Below are positions 1 to 8,129 of a DNA stretch of 50,380 bases, piece after piece. How positions within the stretch are numbered: position 1 is the first letter of the stretch; the number at the start of each line of letters is the position of its first letter. Origin of the DNA: Saprospiraceae bacterium. Lineage in GTDB: Bacteria > Bacteroidota > Bacteroidia > Chitinophagales > Saprospiraceae. Both the position numbers and the translations under genes were made by a program. Under the pieces are notes generated by a model. It saw only the letters and a program-made list of their open reading frames with translations. It ran no database searches and was not told the DNA's origin. The stretch spans positions 1 to 50,380 of the forward strand of contig JAIYAV010000194.1 of assembly GCA_027488855.1 (NCBI GenBank), read 5' to 3'.

Positions 1-145
1 GCTATGAGCGATCAGCTATGAGCGATCAGCTATGAGCGATCAGCTATGAGCGATCAGCTATGAGCGATCAGCTATGAGCGATCAGCCAGCCAAAAATTTA
101 GCCGCGAATCTTGCTGATAGCTGACAGCTCATCGCTCACAGCTAT
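1..145. repeat. 14-bp tandem repeat and inverted-repeat element
   Basis: Six perfect copies of the 14-bp unit GCTATGAGCGATCA fill 1-84 and may continue to the left of the window. After a short spacer, 113-145 (AGCTGACAGCTCATCGCTCA region) is a degenerate reverse complement of the same unit, so the whole block can fold into a long imperfect hairpin. It abuts the stop codon of the minus-strand gene at 146-766 and could act as its terminator. It has the same design (repeat-built arms) as the other palindromes in the window. Confidence 0.85.
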
Positions 146-766
146 TCAACGTTTCACAAAGCGCTCCTTCAACAAACACAACGCAATCGTATCTCCTACG
201 CTCAACTTGCTTTGGGCCCGAATTTGGTCCAGGTGTTCCTTTTCACTCAGGTAATCTGTGTACAGATCTACGGAAGAAATGATGGATTTAGAAGTTTGGT
301 AAATGCGGTAAGGCAGGCCAATTTCCCGGTTTTTGTTGCCCTTGGGGCAGGCCACCTTTAGACCTACTGGTGCTTCACCAATGGAAAGGGTATCACCCTG
401 AATGGAATAAGAACCACTAACTACCTGGATTTCTTCCGCAGGCCCATAAAACAAGGCCAGTTCAACCCCATCAGAACTGAACTCAATGTAGGGTTTTTCC
501 AAATCCGGGTATTGCCCACAGTCGTAAAAAGTAGTCCCAAATTGGTCTTTATCACAAAAAGGTCGGTTTTGGATTTCACCAATGCCGGTTGTTTTGGCAT
601 CAACTTCGCGGTAGGTTCCGTCTTTTTCAACCCGAAAAAAATGAAATTTTTTATTGTCGATTCCAGCGTATTCGTAACGTCCTAACTCCAGTGTAGGTGT
701 TGTGCCTGGATAAACAGTCCAGAACAGAATGGAAAACAGTGTGAGAATTTTTGTGCCAAAAAACAT
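146..766 (-). CDS. secreted protein of unknown function, 206 aa
   Basis: The ATG at 766 is followed by a short basic, then hydrophobic stretch (residues 4-20), consistent with a Sec signal peptide; a lipobox is not clear. The mature part has four to five cysteines (for example RPFCDKDQ and FYDCGQYPD) and many beta-strand-like segments, which suggests a disulfide-stabilised beta-sandwich outside the cytoplasm. I do not recognise a family. It stands alone: the 14-bp repeat element lies directly after its stop, and the gene divergent to it encodes a DUF4442 protein. TAnnTTTG-like boxes occur on the minus strand at 875-882 and 893-900, but neither has a convincing -33 partner. Confidence 0.75.
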   Translation of the reverse strand: MFFGTKILTLFSILFWTVYPGTTPTLELGRYEYAGIDNKKFHFFRVEKDGTYREVDAKTTGIGEIQNRPFCDKDQFGTTFYDCGQYPDLEKPYIEFSSDGVELALFYGPAEEIQVVSGSYSIQGDTLSIGEAPVGLKVACPKGNKNREIGLPYRIYQTSKSIISSVDLYTDYLSEKEHLDQIRAQSKLSVGDTIALCLLKERFVKR

Positions 767-927
767 GCTAATCTATTTCCTGATTGAAGAATGCTGAAGT
801 CGAACAAAGTTCGGTCTGAACCCGAACCAACCAAACAGAAATGAATTTCCTTTGGATAATTCCGACAAACATCCCAAAAATAAAAAGTAAAACAAACTTA
901 TCGCGATGGTTTTTCAAAAAAATGATA

Positions 928-951
928 TTTTTAGCGAAAATTCGCTAAAAA
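928..951. promoter_or_regulatory. perfect 11-bp inverted repeat, possible operator
   Basis: TTTTTAGCGAA, 2 nt, TTCGCTAAAAA: both arms are exact reverse complements. It lies 10 bp upstream of the DUF4442 ATG (962), in the gap shared with the divergent secreted-protein gene. With a GC-poor stem and no downstream U-run beyond the arm itself, it could be a dimeric repressor site or a weak bidirectional terminator. No adjacent regulator gene supports either choice. Confidence 0.5.
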
Positions 952-961
952 CTACAAATGT

Positions 962-1444
962 ATGTCTGCTGCGCGCCACACTTTTTTACAAAACTTGAAT
1001 AACCCTTTCAAAATGAAATGGTACTTCTTGCAAAAGTTGCCCAGTCTATTTTTTTGGGGTGTACAAATCAAATCGGTAACGCCGGAACGTGGCCAAACCC
1101 GCATTCCTTTTCGATGGCGCACCCAAAACCCCTTCCGTTCCACTTATTTTGCGGCGCAGTGTGGAGCTGCGGAATTGTCTACGGGCGTGTTGGCGCTCAC
1201 GGCACTCAGCGATCAACTGCCTTGCTCCATGTTGATCGTGGGGATGGAAGCTACTTTTGTCAAAAAAGCGACTTCCTGGGTCACCTTCACGTGTGAGGAG
1301 GGCGCCGCCATTCAAGCCACCATCCAAAAAGCCATCGATACCAATGAAGCGCAAAGCATCACCGTGACTAGCACTGGCGTGCAAGAAGACAACGGTGTGG
1401 TGGTGGCCAAAATGACCTTTACCTGGTCTTTTAAACGGAAATAG
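962..1444 (+). CDS. DUF4442 hotdog-fold protein, 160 aa
   Basis: The segment PSLFFWGVQIKSV, followed by IPFRWRTQNPF and STYFAAQCGAAELSTG, matches the pattern I know for DUF4442 (PF14539), a hotdog-fold family related to PaaI-type acyl-CoA thioesterases. Length (about 160 aa) fits a single hotdog domain, which would act as a dimer or tetramer on an unknown acyl thioester in the cytoplasm. An internal ATG at 1013 is an alternative start; I keep 962 because many relatives have a short helical N-terminus. It is transcribed away from the secreted-protein gene and is separated from ald by a palindrome at 1452-1486, so it is probably its own transcription unit. The substrate cannot be told from sequence. 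Confidence 0.8.
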   Translation: MSAARHTFLQNLNNPFKMKWYFLQKLPSLFFWGVQIKSVTPERGQTRIPFRWRTQNPFRSTYFAAQCGAAELSTGVLALTALSDQLPCSMLIVGMEATFVKKATSWVTFTCEEGAAIQATIQKAIDTNEAQSITVTSTGVQEDNGVVVAKMTFTWSFKRK

Positions 1445-1451
1445 TATTGTT

Positions 1452-1486
1452 GGGGGCGATAAAAAAATGAACATTTATTTTTGCCC
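1452..1486. terminator. AT-rich palindrome after DUF4442 gene
   Basis: GGGGCGATAAAAAAATG is followed, after 2 nt, by CATTTATTTTTGCCC, an imperfect inverted repeat starting 7 nt after the stop codon. A closely similar palindrome stands at 44855-44895. Its position suggests termination of the DUF4442 transcript. Confidence 0.5.
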
Positions 1487-1492
1487 TACTAC

Positions 1493-1519
1493 TTGTTAGG
1501 TAGAGTTCTGCTATTTTTG
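1493..1519 (+). promoter_or_regulatory. possible Bacteroidota promoter of ald
   Basis: TTG at 1493-1495 and TATTTTTG at 1512-1519 resemble the -33/-7 elements of Bacteroidota sigma-A promoters. The spacing (16 nt) is a little short of the usual 19-21. It would leave an untranslated leader of roughly 55-60 nt before the ATG at 1584. Confidence 0.45.
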
Positions 1520-1583
1520 TTGCGTCATCGGGCTATTGCCTAAAGCCCACATTTTTTTCCATACCAAATAAAACTTATTCCAA

Positions 1584-2696
1584 ATGATCATTGGAGTACC
1601 TAAGGAAATCAAAACCAATGAAAACCGCGTAGCCCTCACACCAGCCGGAGCATTGGAGTTCAGCAAAAGAAAACACACCGTATATGTACAATCGACTGCT
1701 GGCGAAGGCAGTGGATTTGACGACGATGAGTACGAGGCAGCGGGTGCCAAAATCCTCCCCAGCATCGAGGAGGTGTACGCCATCGCGGATATGATCATTA
1801 AAGTGAAAGAGCCCATCGAGCAGGAATGGGCCTTGATCAAGCCGGATCAACTATTGTTCACTTATTTTCACTTCGCTTCCTACGAGCCGCTGACCGAGGC
1901 CATGATCAAAAGTAAGGCGGTGTGCCTGGCTTATGAAACGGTAGAATTAAATGATGGTTCTCTGCCCCTGCTAATCCCCATGTCTGAAGTAGCAGGCCGC
2001 ATGGCCATACAGGAAGGTGCCAAGTATCTGGAAAAACCGGTTAAAGGCCGGGGTGTATTGCTAGGCGGGGTACCCGGAGTAGCGCCAGGTAAAGTATTGG
2101 TACTGGGTGGCGGGATCGTCGGTACCCAAGCCGCTAGAATGGCCGCTGGATTGGGCGCAGAAGTGTCCATTCTCGACATCAACCTACCCCGCTTGCGTTA
2201 TCTTTCCGAGGTGATGCCCGCAAATGTCAACACAATCTTTTCCAACGAATACACCATTCGCCGCATGATCAGAGACCACGACTTGATCATCGGTGCCATC
2301 CTGATTCCTGGAGCTAAAGCACCTAAGCTGATTACGGCGGACATGCTCAAAACCATGCGCCCCGGTACTGTACTGGTGGATGTAGCCGTGGATCAAGGCG
2401 GTTGTTTTGAAACGACCCACCCGACTACCCACGACAATCCTACTTACATCATCGATCATGTGGTGCATTATTGCGTGGCCAACATGCCCGGTGCAGTACC
2501 TGCTACTTCTACCCTCGCCCTGACCAACGCTACCCTACCCTACGCCCTGCAATTGGCGAACAAGGGCTGGAAAAAGGCTTGCCAGGATAGTTTGCCGCTG
2601 CGCAAGGGTTTGAATATTGTGGGTGGGAAGGTAGTGTATCAGGGTGTCGCGGATGCCTTTGGGTTGGATTATACGGATGTGGAAAGTTTGATGTGA
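1584..2696 (+). CDS. ald: alanine dehydrogenase
   Basis: NAD-dependent L-alanine dehydrogenase (EC 1.4.1.1), interconverting alanine and pyruvate plus ammonia in the cytoplasm. The 370-aa length is exactly that of the family. The N-terminal signature MIIGVPKEIKTNENRVALTP is diagnostic, with the substrate-binding Arg in NRVALTP and Lys in IKVKEP. The segment EVAGRMAIQEGA precedes the Rossmann motif VLGGGIVGTQAA, and the C-terminal part has VDVAVDQGGCFETTHPTTHDNPTY. All the catalytic neighbourhood is intact. It is a single-gene unit with a possible promoter at 1493-1519 and a hairpin terminator just after the stop. It probably links alanine catabolism or nitrogen storage to central carbon metabolism. 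Confidence 0.97.
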   Translation: MIIGVPKEIKTNENRVALTPAGALEFSKRKHTVYVQSTAGEGSGFDDDEYEAAGAKILPSIEEVYAIADMIIKVKEPIEQEWALIKPDQLLFTYFHFASYEPLTEAMIKSKAVCLAYETVELNDGSLPLLIPMSEVAGRMAIQEGAKYLEKPVKGRGVLLGGVPGVAPGKVLVLGGGIVGTQAARMAAGLGAEVSILDINLPRLRYLSEVMPANVNTIFSNEYTIRRMIRDHDLIIGAILIPGAKAPKLITADMLKTMRPGTVLVDVAVDQGGCFETTHPTTHDNPTYIIDHVVHYCVANMPGAVPATSTLALTNATLPYALQLANKGWKKACQDSLPLRKGLNIVGGKVVYQGVADAFGLDYTDVESLM

Positions 2697-2706
2697 TGGG
2701 GAAAAG

Positions 2707-2747
2707 CCAGGGCTAGGTTTTATGAGTACAAAACGTAGCCCTGGTTT
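2707..2747 (+). terminator. rho-independent-type terminator of ald
   Basis: CCAGGGCTA pairs with TAGCCCTGG, and inside the loop GTTTT pairs with AAAAC, giving a near-continuous 15-bp stem 10 nt after the ald stop. The U tract is short (TTT), so efficiency is uncertain. Confidence 0.7.
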
Positions 2748-2820
2748 GATGCTGTGCGCGTTCAATACAACTTTGTACGAGATAAATTCGACTCAAGATT
2801 GAGCAATAACTATCAAAATC

Positions 2821-3117
2821 TCATTGGTATTTTTCTCCCAGGAAGGCTAGAAAAAATGTGGAAATAAATGCCAGCCAAAAAAATAGCGTAAATAAATTTC
2901 TCCGGCGGATTATTTTTACTATTTCTTCGGTATCATTATATTCTTTGAAGTAAGGAACGGGTGAATGATGGCTTGCCTCCAAAAGTAAGTCGTACTTCGC
3001 ATTCGGATCATCGCGCAACTGCATTATTTTTAGTGACAATTCTCTCAAATAGTAAAACAGTCGTATTACGGATAATATTCCAGCTAAAAATAAAAAAACA
3101 AAGATATATACAATCAT
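2821..3117 (-). CDS. small membrane protein of unknown function, 98 aa
   Basis: The ATG at 3117 opens a strongly hydrophobic segment (residues 1-22), then a charged, helical middle (RELSLKIMQLRDDPNAKYDLL) and a second membrane segment near the C-terminus (NLFTLFFWLAFISTFFLAFLG). It is probably a two-pass inner-membrane protein with a loop of about 50 residues. I do not recognise a family. The base composition is more AT-rich than in the neighbours. Together with the next gene it lies between two copies of a 44-bp sequence (3134-3177 and 3875-3919), so the pair may be a later arrival. Confidence 0.6.
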   Translation of the reverse strand: MIVYIFVFLFLAGILSVIRLFYYLRELSLKIMQLRDDPNAKYDLLLEASHHSPVPYFKEYNDTEEIVKIIRRRNLFTLFFWLAFISTFFLAFLGEKYQ

Positions 3118-3133
3118 AAAAAATCAATCTTTA

Positions 3134-3177
3134 CTGATGAAGTATAGCAGCACAACAATTATTGCCCAAATCCTGGC
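3134..3177. repeat. copy of a 3' segment of the PorE-like gene
   Basis: This intergenic stretch matches 3875-3919, which lies inside the C-terminal SPOR domain of the PorE-like gene. The shared parts include GATGAAGTATAGCAGCACAA and AAATCCTGGC, separated by a short diverged stretch. It is in the same orientation and about 740 bp away, so it looks like the remnant of a tandem duplication or insertion event. Confidence 0.8.
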
Positions 3178-3207
3178 ATGAAGAATACTGAACTATTATC
3201 AGCAAGT

Positions 3208-3645
3208 TCACGCCACCGCCTCCATCTCATACCACCCTTCCTTCTCAAAAATCTTCTCCACATCGCGTTTTAGCCATTCCACATCAAAACCACGCACCAA
3301 TGCAGTATAAGATTTCAACCGTTCAATTCCTTGTAAATAAGCCCCTTCCATCAACCTAAGCAGCTCTGGCGCAGCAGCATTTACCACAGCTTCATATGGA
3401 ATGCGAACAGAAATATCGGCCTCTTGTTTTTTGACGGAGTAATGCTGATAAGGTGCCAGTACTTGATCATCAGGTGGCATGACCAGAAATGTAAAGTATA
3501 ACTTTTTCAAACCCTCCCCATATTTTGTTAGGTCAATACCCTCGTGTAAAGCAAAGATAAAAGGGGCAATGTCCATTTTAGGGTAAATCTCATACCATAG
3601 TCTACCCGATATGTAAATTTGTCTTTCGTCAGGTATGCTTTTCAT
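3208..3645 (-). CDS. cytoplasmic protein of unknown function, 145 aa
   Basis: It has no signal peptide or membrane segment. Predicted mixed alpha/beta, with several aromatic residues and an acidic, helical C-terminal third (DVEWLKRDVEKIFEKEGWYEMEAVA). I do not recognise a family. Size and composition resemble small accessory proteins such as immunity proteins, but no toxin gene is adjacent, so that remains a guess. It is codirectional with the 98-aa membrane protein, 90 bp apart, and both lie between the duplicated 44-bp segments. Confidence 0.6.
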   Translation of the reverse strand: MKSIPDERQIYISGRLWYEIYPKMDIAPFIFALHEGIDLTKYGEGLKKLYFTFLVMPPDDQVLAPYQHYSVKKQEADISVRIPYEAVVNAAAPELLRLMEGAYLQGIERLKSYTALVRGFDVEWLKRDVEKIFEKEGWYEMEAVA

Positions 3646-3776
3646 CAGTTGTCATTTTTGTTACCTGGTGGTATAGCCAGGAGAAATTCCCGTACTCTGG
3701 CCTTTAGTACCAATGGGGCAAGGCACATCCCGTACCCTACCCCATCAGCATATCAACACATTGGCAAATCAGCAAA

Positions 3777-6260
3777 TCACTTCGCCCTCACCAACTGTCC
3801 ATTCAAATCTTCTACCACAAAGGCACCACTAAATCCAGCCTGCTGTACTCTACTAAGCGCATTAAACGCTTCTGCCGATGAAGTATAGCAGCACAACAAT
3901 TTAATGGTCAAATCCTGGCGCGGGCGATCCAAAACGGTGCCTAAACCCACCAGTTTGCTGCCATTAAAATTGCGTAAGTCGCGGTAAGCGCCCAGCTGGA
4001 TCATGAACCGACCGCCAGTATTGGTTGCCGGTGGATTGGTCACCGGAGGGTTCGTTATGGGAGGGTTCGTGGTTACCGGTGGATTACTGGGAGCAACTCC
4101 ACCACCCAATGACACGCCATCATCGGTTACGATAAAGGCACTGGGATAACCCATCCGCTTCACGTTTTCCAACTGGCGCAGCGCTTCTTCGCGGGTAGGG
4201 AAATTACCCACCTTGATTTTGTTTTTTCCAGCTTCATTTTTGGCATAAACGCTGGCGATGCTACGCAAATTGCTGAATTTCGACAAGTCAGGTTGGCCAG
4301 CAACTGCGGATACCTGGATCGCAAAACCGGCGCGTTCCAGTTGGCCGCCAGTGTTGCCTGGATTGCCCGTGTTACCCGTATTTCCGGTATTGCCAGTGTT
4401 TCCGGTATTGGGATTCCAGCCCCCGTTGCCCAGTGGCACCATGTTTAATACGCCCAACAAGGTCCGATCAGTACCATTGAGCACATTGATGTTGCGGGTT
4501 TCCTCATTGAAGTTCTGAACCGTATATGTAATGGTATAAGGAGTATTTCTCGATAGACTCAGTACATAGTTGCCCGAATAATCCGTGGAAGTCCGGGTGA
4601 TGTTGCCCGTATAGGTATTGCGGGCAGCGATTTGTACATTGGGGATGAACTCACGGGAATTGCTGTTCACCACCCGACCATAATATTCTTCGCCAGCTTT
4701 GGTGAGCGGAATTTCGATGTCGCGGTTGGGCGAAAAATACGCCGACAAGGCCCCGCGCAATTGCGTGTAGCCATCGGCACGGACGATCACTTCACACTCA
4801 GTTCCGGCACCTACTGGCAGATCAATGTAACCTTGCGCGTCGGTCAGCAGGATGTAGTTGTTGGCACCGCGCATACAATTGGTCAAGTCGACTGAAGCAC
4901 CGGGTAAGGCAATCCCATCCGAGCCACTGAATACCTTGATGCGGGTTCTGCCTGGATTGGTATTGCCTGGATTAGTACCAGGGTTGTTGCCAGGGTTCCC
5001 ACCTATGTTGGATCCACCTTTCAACACCCGGTAGATGTCTTCCATACCCACACCGCCACTGCGGTTTGACACGAGATAGCCAAAGTTCCGGTAGGAATCA
5101 AAAATCATCCCATAGTCGTCGGCAGAGGAGTTGATGGGTTGTCCAAGGTTGGTCGACTTCAACCAGCGGCTTTCTGCTTGTTCTGCCATAAACATATCGA
5201 AGCCACCAAAACCCAAGTGGTAATCCGAAGCGAAAAATAAATTCACCCCGTCAAAATAGGGGGTAATTTCATCGCCAGGAGTGTTCACCGCAGGGCCCAT
5301 ATTGATGGGTTTGCTCCAGTTGTTGCCCTCTTTGTAGGAAATGTACAAGTCCCAGCCTCCAAAGCCACCATCGCGGTCACTGGCAAAAAATAGCGCATTG
5401 CCATCAGGGGTAAGGCAAGGGAAACCCGTTTTGCCTTTGGTATCATTGTTCGGGAAAGTCCGTTCGTTGTACCAGGAACCATTGAAGTTGACATCGGCCA
5501 GGATGATGCTCAAATCCAGACCGGTGCCCGGAATTTGCCTTACGCCGGGCGTAAAGTTATTTTTGGTCGTTGCGGCAGTACGTCCATCGGAGGAGAAAGT
5601 AGCTGGGCCCATGCTGAAATCACTGATGCCCGGCCGCACCACGATGGCCGACTGCAAGGAACCGTTGGACCCCATTCCAGCTGAATACAATGAACTTTTG
5701 GTCGCACTGAAGGTTTGGCCTTCGGTGCGCAGAGAAGCAAAAATCAATTGGTCGTTCATAAATGCAGGACCAAAATCCGAACTCGTACTGTTGACCCGCT
5801 CGCTGCTTACCGTGTAGGCAGTGGGAATGTTCAGGTTGGTCTTAGCAAAATCGCAACTTTGTGCGTACTGGTTGCCTACGGTAGGATTGATTTTGGCGTA
5901 GCTTTGGTAGTATACCTTCGCTTCGTCATAACGCCCCAAACCTTTTAAAGAATGTGCGTAAAAGAGCAGTTGGCGATCTTGATACTTACGGCCCCGGATG
6001 AGTTTGAGGTAGGTAGCCTCCGCTTCATCCAGGCGGTTGAGCAAACGATAACATTCTGCCAATTTTCCCAAGGCATCGGGATCGGTGGCGTCTTTTTCTA
6101 AAGCCTGCCGATATACATCGACAGCTGGGGCGAATGCATTGGTTTCGTACAATTGGTCTGCCTTGCGCATCAAACCTCGGAAAGTGGTTTGGGCTTGCAG
6201 ATTGGCCATAGCCAGTAGAAAAAGGAAGAAAAAACAAGCTTTCAAATTGTGTGGTCTCAT
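3777..6260 (-). CDS. PorE-like TPR/PD40 protein with two C-terminal SPOR domains
   Basis: An 827-aa exported protein with a Sec signal peptide ending near LANMQAQ-like ANLQAQ (residue 24). TPR helices follow (about 27-140), then WD40-like PD40 propeller repeats with motifs such as FPCLTPDGNALFFASDRDGG and ITPYFDGVNLFFASD (about 150-415). Next come two carboxypeptidase-regulatory-like folds (about 440-615), an NTG-repeat linker, a SPOR domain (about 650-720), an NPP-rich linker and a second SPOR domain to the C-terminus. PorE of the type IX secretion system has TPR, PD40, CRD and an OmpA-like peptidoglycan-binding end. Here the OmpA part is replaced by SPOR domains, which bind denuded glycan strands at division septa. 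I infer a periplasmic scaffold tied to peptidoglycan; a link to type IX secretion or gliding is possible but unproven. Confidence 0.85.
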   Translation of the reverse strand: MRPHNLKACFFFLFLLAMANLQAQTTFRGLMRKADQLYETNAFAPAVDVYRQALEKDATDPDALGKLAECYRLLNRLDEAEATYLKLIRGRKYQDRQLLFYAHSLKGLGRYDEAKVYYQSYAKINPTVGNQYAQSCDFAKTNLNIPTAYTVSSERVNSTSSDFGPAFMNDQLIFASLRTEGQTFSATKSSLYSAGMGSNGSLQSAIVVRPGISDFSMGPATFSSDGRTAATTKNNFTPGVRQIPGTGLDLSIILADVNFNGSWYNERTFPNNDTKGKTGFPCLTPDGNALFFASDRDGGFGGWDLYISYKEGNNWSKPINMGPAVNTPGDEITPYFDGVNLFFASDYHLGFGGFDMFMAEQAESRWLKSTNLGQPINSSADDYGMIFDSYRNFGYLVSNRSGGVGMEDIYRVLKGGSNIGGNPGNNPGTNPGNTNPGRTRIKVFSGSDGIALPGASVDLTNCMRGANNYILLTDAQGYIDLPVGAGTECEVIVRADGYTQLRGALSAYFSPNRDIEIPLTKAGEEYYGRVVNSNSREFIPNVQIAARNTYTGNITRTSTDYSGNYVLSLSRNTPYTITYTVQNFNEETRNINVLNGTDRTLLGVLNMVPLGNGGWNPNTGNTGNTGNTGNTGNPGNTGGQLERAGFAIQVSAVAGQPDLSKFSNLRSIASVYAKNEAGKNKIKVGNFPTREEALRQLENVKRMGYPSAFIVTDDGVSLGGGVAPSNPPVTTNPPITNPPVTNPPATNTGGRFMIQLGAYRDLRNFNGSKLVGLGTVLDRPRQDLTIKLLCCYTSSAEAFNALSRVQQAGFSGAFVVEDLNGQLVRAK
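3875..3919. repeat. in-gene copy of the duplicated 44-bp segment
   Basis: Partner of 3134-3177, inside the last SPOR domain (the region encoding TIKLLCCYTSSAEAF). It is probably the original copy, because here it is part of an intact reading frame. Confidence 0.75.
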
Positions 6261-6363
6261 ACCAAAGGGATTTGCTGTGGAAAAGTGGGAGCTGATTTAC
6301 TTTTTTTGTCCTGGCTACAAACGACTCGTTTTCGCCTACGTTCTAAAAAAATTAAACAAGCTC

Positions 6364-6395
6364 TAAGGGCACGGGCTTTAGGTACCACGCCCTTA
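6364..6395. other. small stem-loop in the 253-bp gap between ubiA and the PorE-like gene
   Basis: TAAGGGC (6364-6370) pairs with GCCCTTA (6389-6395) around an 18-nt loop. It lies about 100 bp upstream of the PorE-like start and could terminate the ubiA transcript or sit in the PorE-like leader. I see nothing else convincing in 6261-6513; the part near ubiA is very AT-rich. Confidence 0.35.
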
Positions 6396-6513
6396 ACAGG
6401 TAAAAATATTACAAAAAGGAAAATACTGCTAGTTAAAACGTAAAAATTTGAAATAAATAGTATAAAAAAGAGGTGAGTAGATGGTGTTAGGATAAAAAAA
6501 GCATCAATTTTTT

Positions 6514-7377
6514 CTAAAATAGCACATCAAAAATAACCAAAGCACCGAAAATGAGGCTAGCAATGCCATTGGTTGTAAAAAAAGCCAGGTTCACTTTGCT
6601 CAAATCATTTGGTTTTACCAGGGTGTGCTGATAAACCAACATGCTCAAAAACACCCCCGCAGCCAACCAGTGCAACCAACGGAATGGCTCGTATTGCAAG
6701 CCTTGTTGCCAACAGGCCAAAAGAATCATCGATGCACTGAGCAGGTGTAATGCTTCCGATAGGCGTAAGGCACCCTTGCGGCCCAAAACGACAGGAATCG
6801 AGTTGAGTTGTTGGGTGCGGTCAAACTCCTCATCTTGCAAGGCATAAATGATGTCGAAACCCGAAACCCAAAACAAGACCGCAAAAGAATACAACAAAGG
6901 AATCAGGTCAAAACCACCACCTGTAGCTAAATACGCACCAATTGGGGCCAACGCCAAACCCAAACCCAGTACAAAGTGACAGAGGTACGTAAATCTCTTA
7001 GTATAACTGTAGCCCAAAACGACGATAAGCGCAACCGGTGAAAGGTAAAAACAGAGTGGATTGATCAACCAAGCACAGGCCATGAATAAGAGTGCAGTGG
7101 CAATCACGAAAAAGAGGGCTTCGCGGGGAGCAATCACCCCGGCGGGGATTTCCCGCACCTTGGTACGCGGATTCAACCCATCAATGTCCCGATCCAGATA
7201 CCGATTAAAAGCCATGGCTGAGCTGCGTGCAAAAATCATACACAACACCACCAATCCCAAGGTTCTCCAACTGAATCCCGCTCCCGATTGCAAGGTACCC
7301 AAGGTAAAACCCAGCAAGGCAAATGGCATTGCAAAAATGGTATGGCTGAACTTGATGAGAGAAAAGTAGGATCGCAT
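6514..7377 (-). CDS. ubiA: UbiA-family polyprenyltransferase
   Basis: A 287-aa integral membrane prenyltransferase with about eight to nine membrane segments. It carries both aspartate-rich prenyl-diphosphate/Mg sites: NRYLDRDIDGLNPRT (about residue 58) and DEEFDRTQQLNSIP (about residue 183). The sequence FSHTIFAMPFALLG is typical of the 4-hydroxybenzoate octaprenyltransferase branch. Bacteroidota normally make menaquinone, so the likely role is prenylating the aromatic ring in menaquinone synthesis (an MqnP-like step of the futalosine route) rather than ubiquinone; this is inferred from lineage, not from neighbours. The gene for a DUF1573 lipoprotein lies upstream on the same strand, but the gap is wholly occupied by a long palindrome that reaches within 7 bp of this ATG. 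Confidence 0.88.
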   Translation of the reverse strand: MRSYFSLIKFSHTIFAMPFALLGFTLGTLQSGAGFSWRTLGLVVLCMIFARSSAMAFNRYLDRDIDGLNPRTKVREIPAGVIAPREALFFVIATALLFMACAWLINPLCFYLSPVALIVVLGYSYTKRFTYLCHFVLGLGLALAPIGAYLATGGGFDLIPLLYSFAVLFWVSGFDIIYALQDEEFDRTQQLNSIPVVLGRKGALRLSEALHLLSASMILLACWQQGLQYEPFRWLHWLAAGVFLSMLVYQHTLVKPNDLSKVNLAFFTTNGIASLIFGALVIFDVLF

Positions 7378-7383
7378 AGGAAA

Positions 7384-7523
7384 GGTTGAGGAAAGTTGAG
7401 AAGTTGAGGGGTTGAGAAGTTGAGGCTACCGCGAGCGACATGCACACTTTCACACGCACACATCACACTCAAACCCATTCTCGCGGTAGCCTAAACTTCT
7501 CAACCCCTCAACCTTCTCAACTA
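7384..7523. repeat. GTTGAG-arm palindrome, family A (copy 1)
   Basis: The left arm is a run of degenerate GTTGAGAA/GTTGAGGG units leading into GGCTACCGCGAG. The right arm is CTCGCGGTAGCC followed by CTCAACCCCTCAACC-type units. The spacer of about 45 nt is CA-rich. It fills the gap between the DUF1573 gene and ubiA almost completely. Confidence 0.9.
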
Positions 7524-7526
7524 AAA

Positions 7527-8042
7527 TTATTGTTGTTTCGCCGCAGCAGGATCTTCTTCCACCTCTCCTTCCATGTAGCAGTAAGTTTCTGGTGGATTGG
7601 TATTGGCTACGATGGTTACACGTTTGCTTTGACCACCAAATTTGCCAGATGAGTCAAATACAACTACCATTTCGCCAACTTTACCAGGGGCGATTGGTTC
7701 TTTCGGCCAGCTAGGTGTAGTACAGCCACATGAAGCTTTGGCATCGGCAATGATCAATGGTTCTTTGCCAGTGTTTCTGAATTTGAACACGTGGCGGGCT
7801 TTGGCACCCGATTTGATTTTACCAAAATTGTGCTTGTCGCCTCCCAGGAATTCAATCGAAGTGACTGGACCGGACGGAACCTGAGTGCTCTGTGGTTGTT
7901 CTGCAGTAGCTTCGATCGGTTGTACACTCTCGGATACCGCGGCTTGAGCTTCTTCGCGAATTTTCTTATCATTGTTCTGGCACGCGAAAACGGTCGCTGA
8001 CAGCAACAAAATCATGCTTGCTTTTTGAATAGCCTGCAACAT
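7527..8042 (-). CDS. DUF1573 lipoprotein
   Basis: A 171-aa protein with a lipoprotein signal: hydrophobic ILLLSATVFA, then Cys21, followed by QNNDKK. After a low-complexity linker comes one DUF1573 domain (about residues 60-160), with the family hallmarks HNFGKIKSGAKARHVFKFRNTGKEPL and the cysteine motif KASCGCTTPSWP. DUF1573 is an immunoglobulin-like (HYDIN/ASPM-type) fold common in Bacteroidota envelopes; its function is unknown. A TACATTTG -7 box lies at 8111-8118, giving a leader of about 60 nt. ubiA follows on the same strand behind palindrome A1. Confidence 0.9.
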   Translation of the reverse strand: MLQAIQKASMILLLSATVFACQNNDKKIREEAQAAVSESVQPIEATAEQPQSTQVPSGPVTSIEFLGGDKHNFGKIKSGAKARHVFKFRNTGKEPLIIADAKASCGCTTPSWPKEPIAPGKVGEMVVVFDSSGKFGGQSKRVTIVANTNPPETYCYMEGEVEEDPAAAKQQ

Positions 8043-8110
8043 TTTTGTGAATTTTATGATGAAAAACTAAAGAACTGCTAAAAAGGTTCAATGCCTTCCC
8101 TTTTCGCGCA

Positions 8111-8118
8111 CAAATGTA
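8111..8118 (-). promoter_or_regulatory. -7 box of the DUF1573 gene
   Basis: The minus strand reads TACATTTG, a full match to TAnnTTTG, 69 nt upstream of the ATG at 8042. No clear TTG is seen at the -33 distance. Confidence 0.5.
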
Positions 8119-8129
8119 GCGAAAATTAG

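Noticed and set aside
1-84. Possible CRISPR array
   Set aside because: The 14-bp units are directly adjacent with no spacers, so this is a plain tandem repeat.
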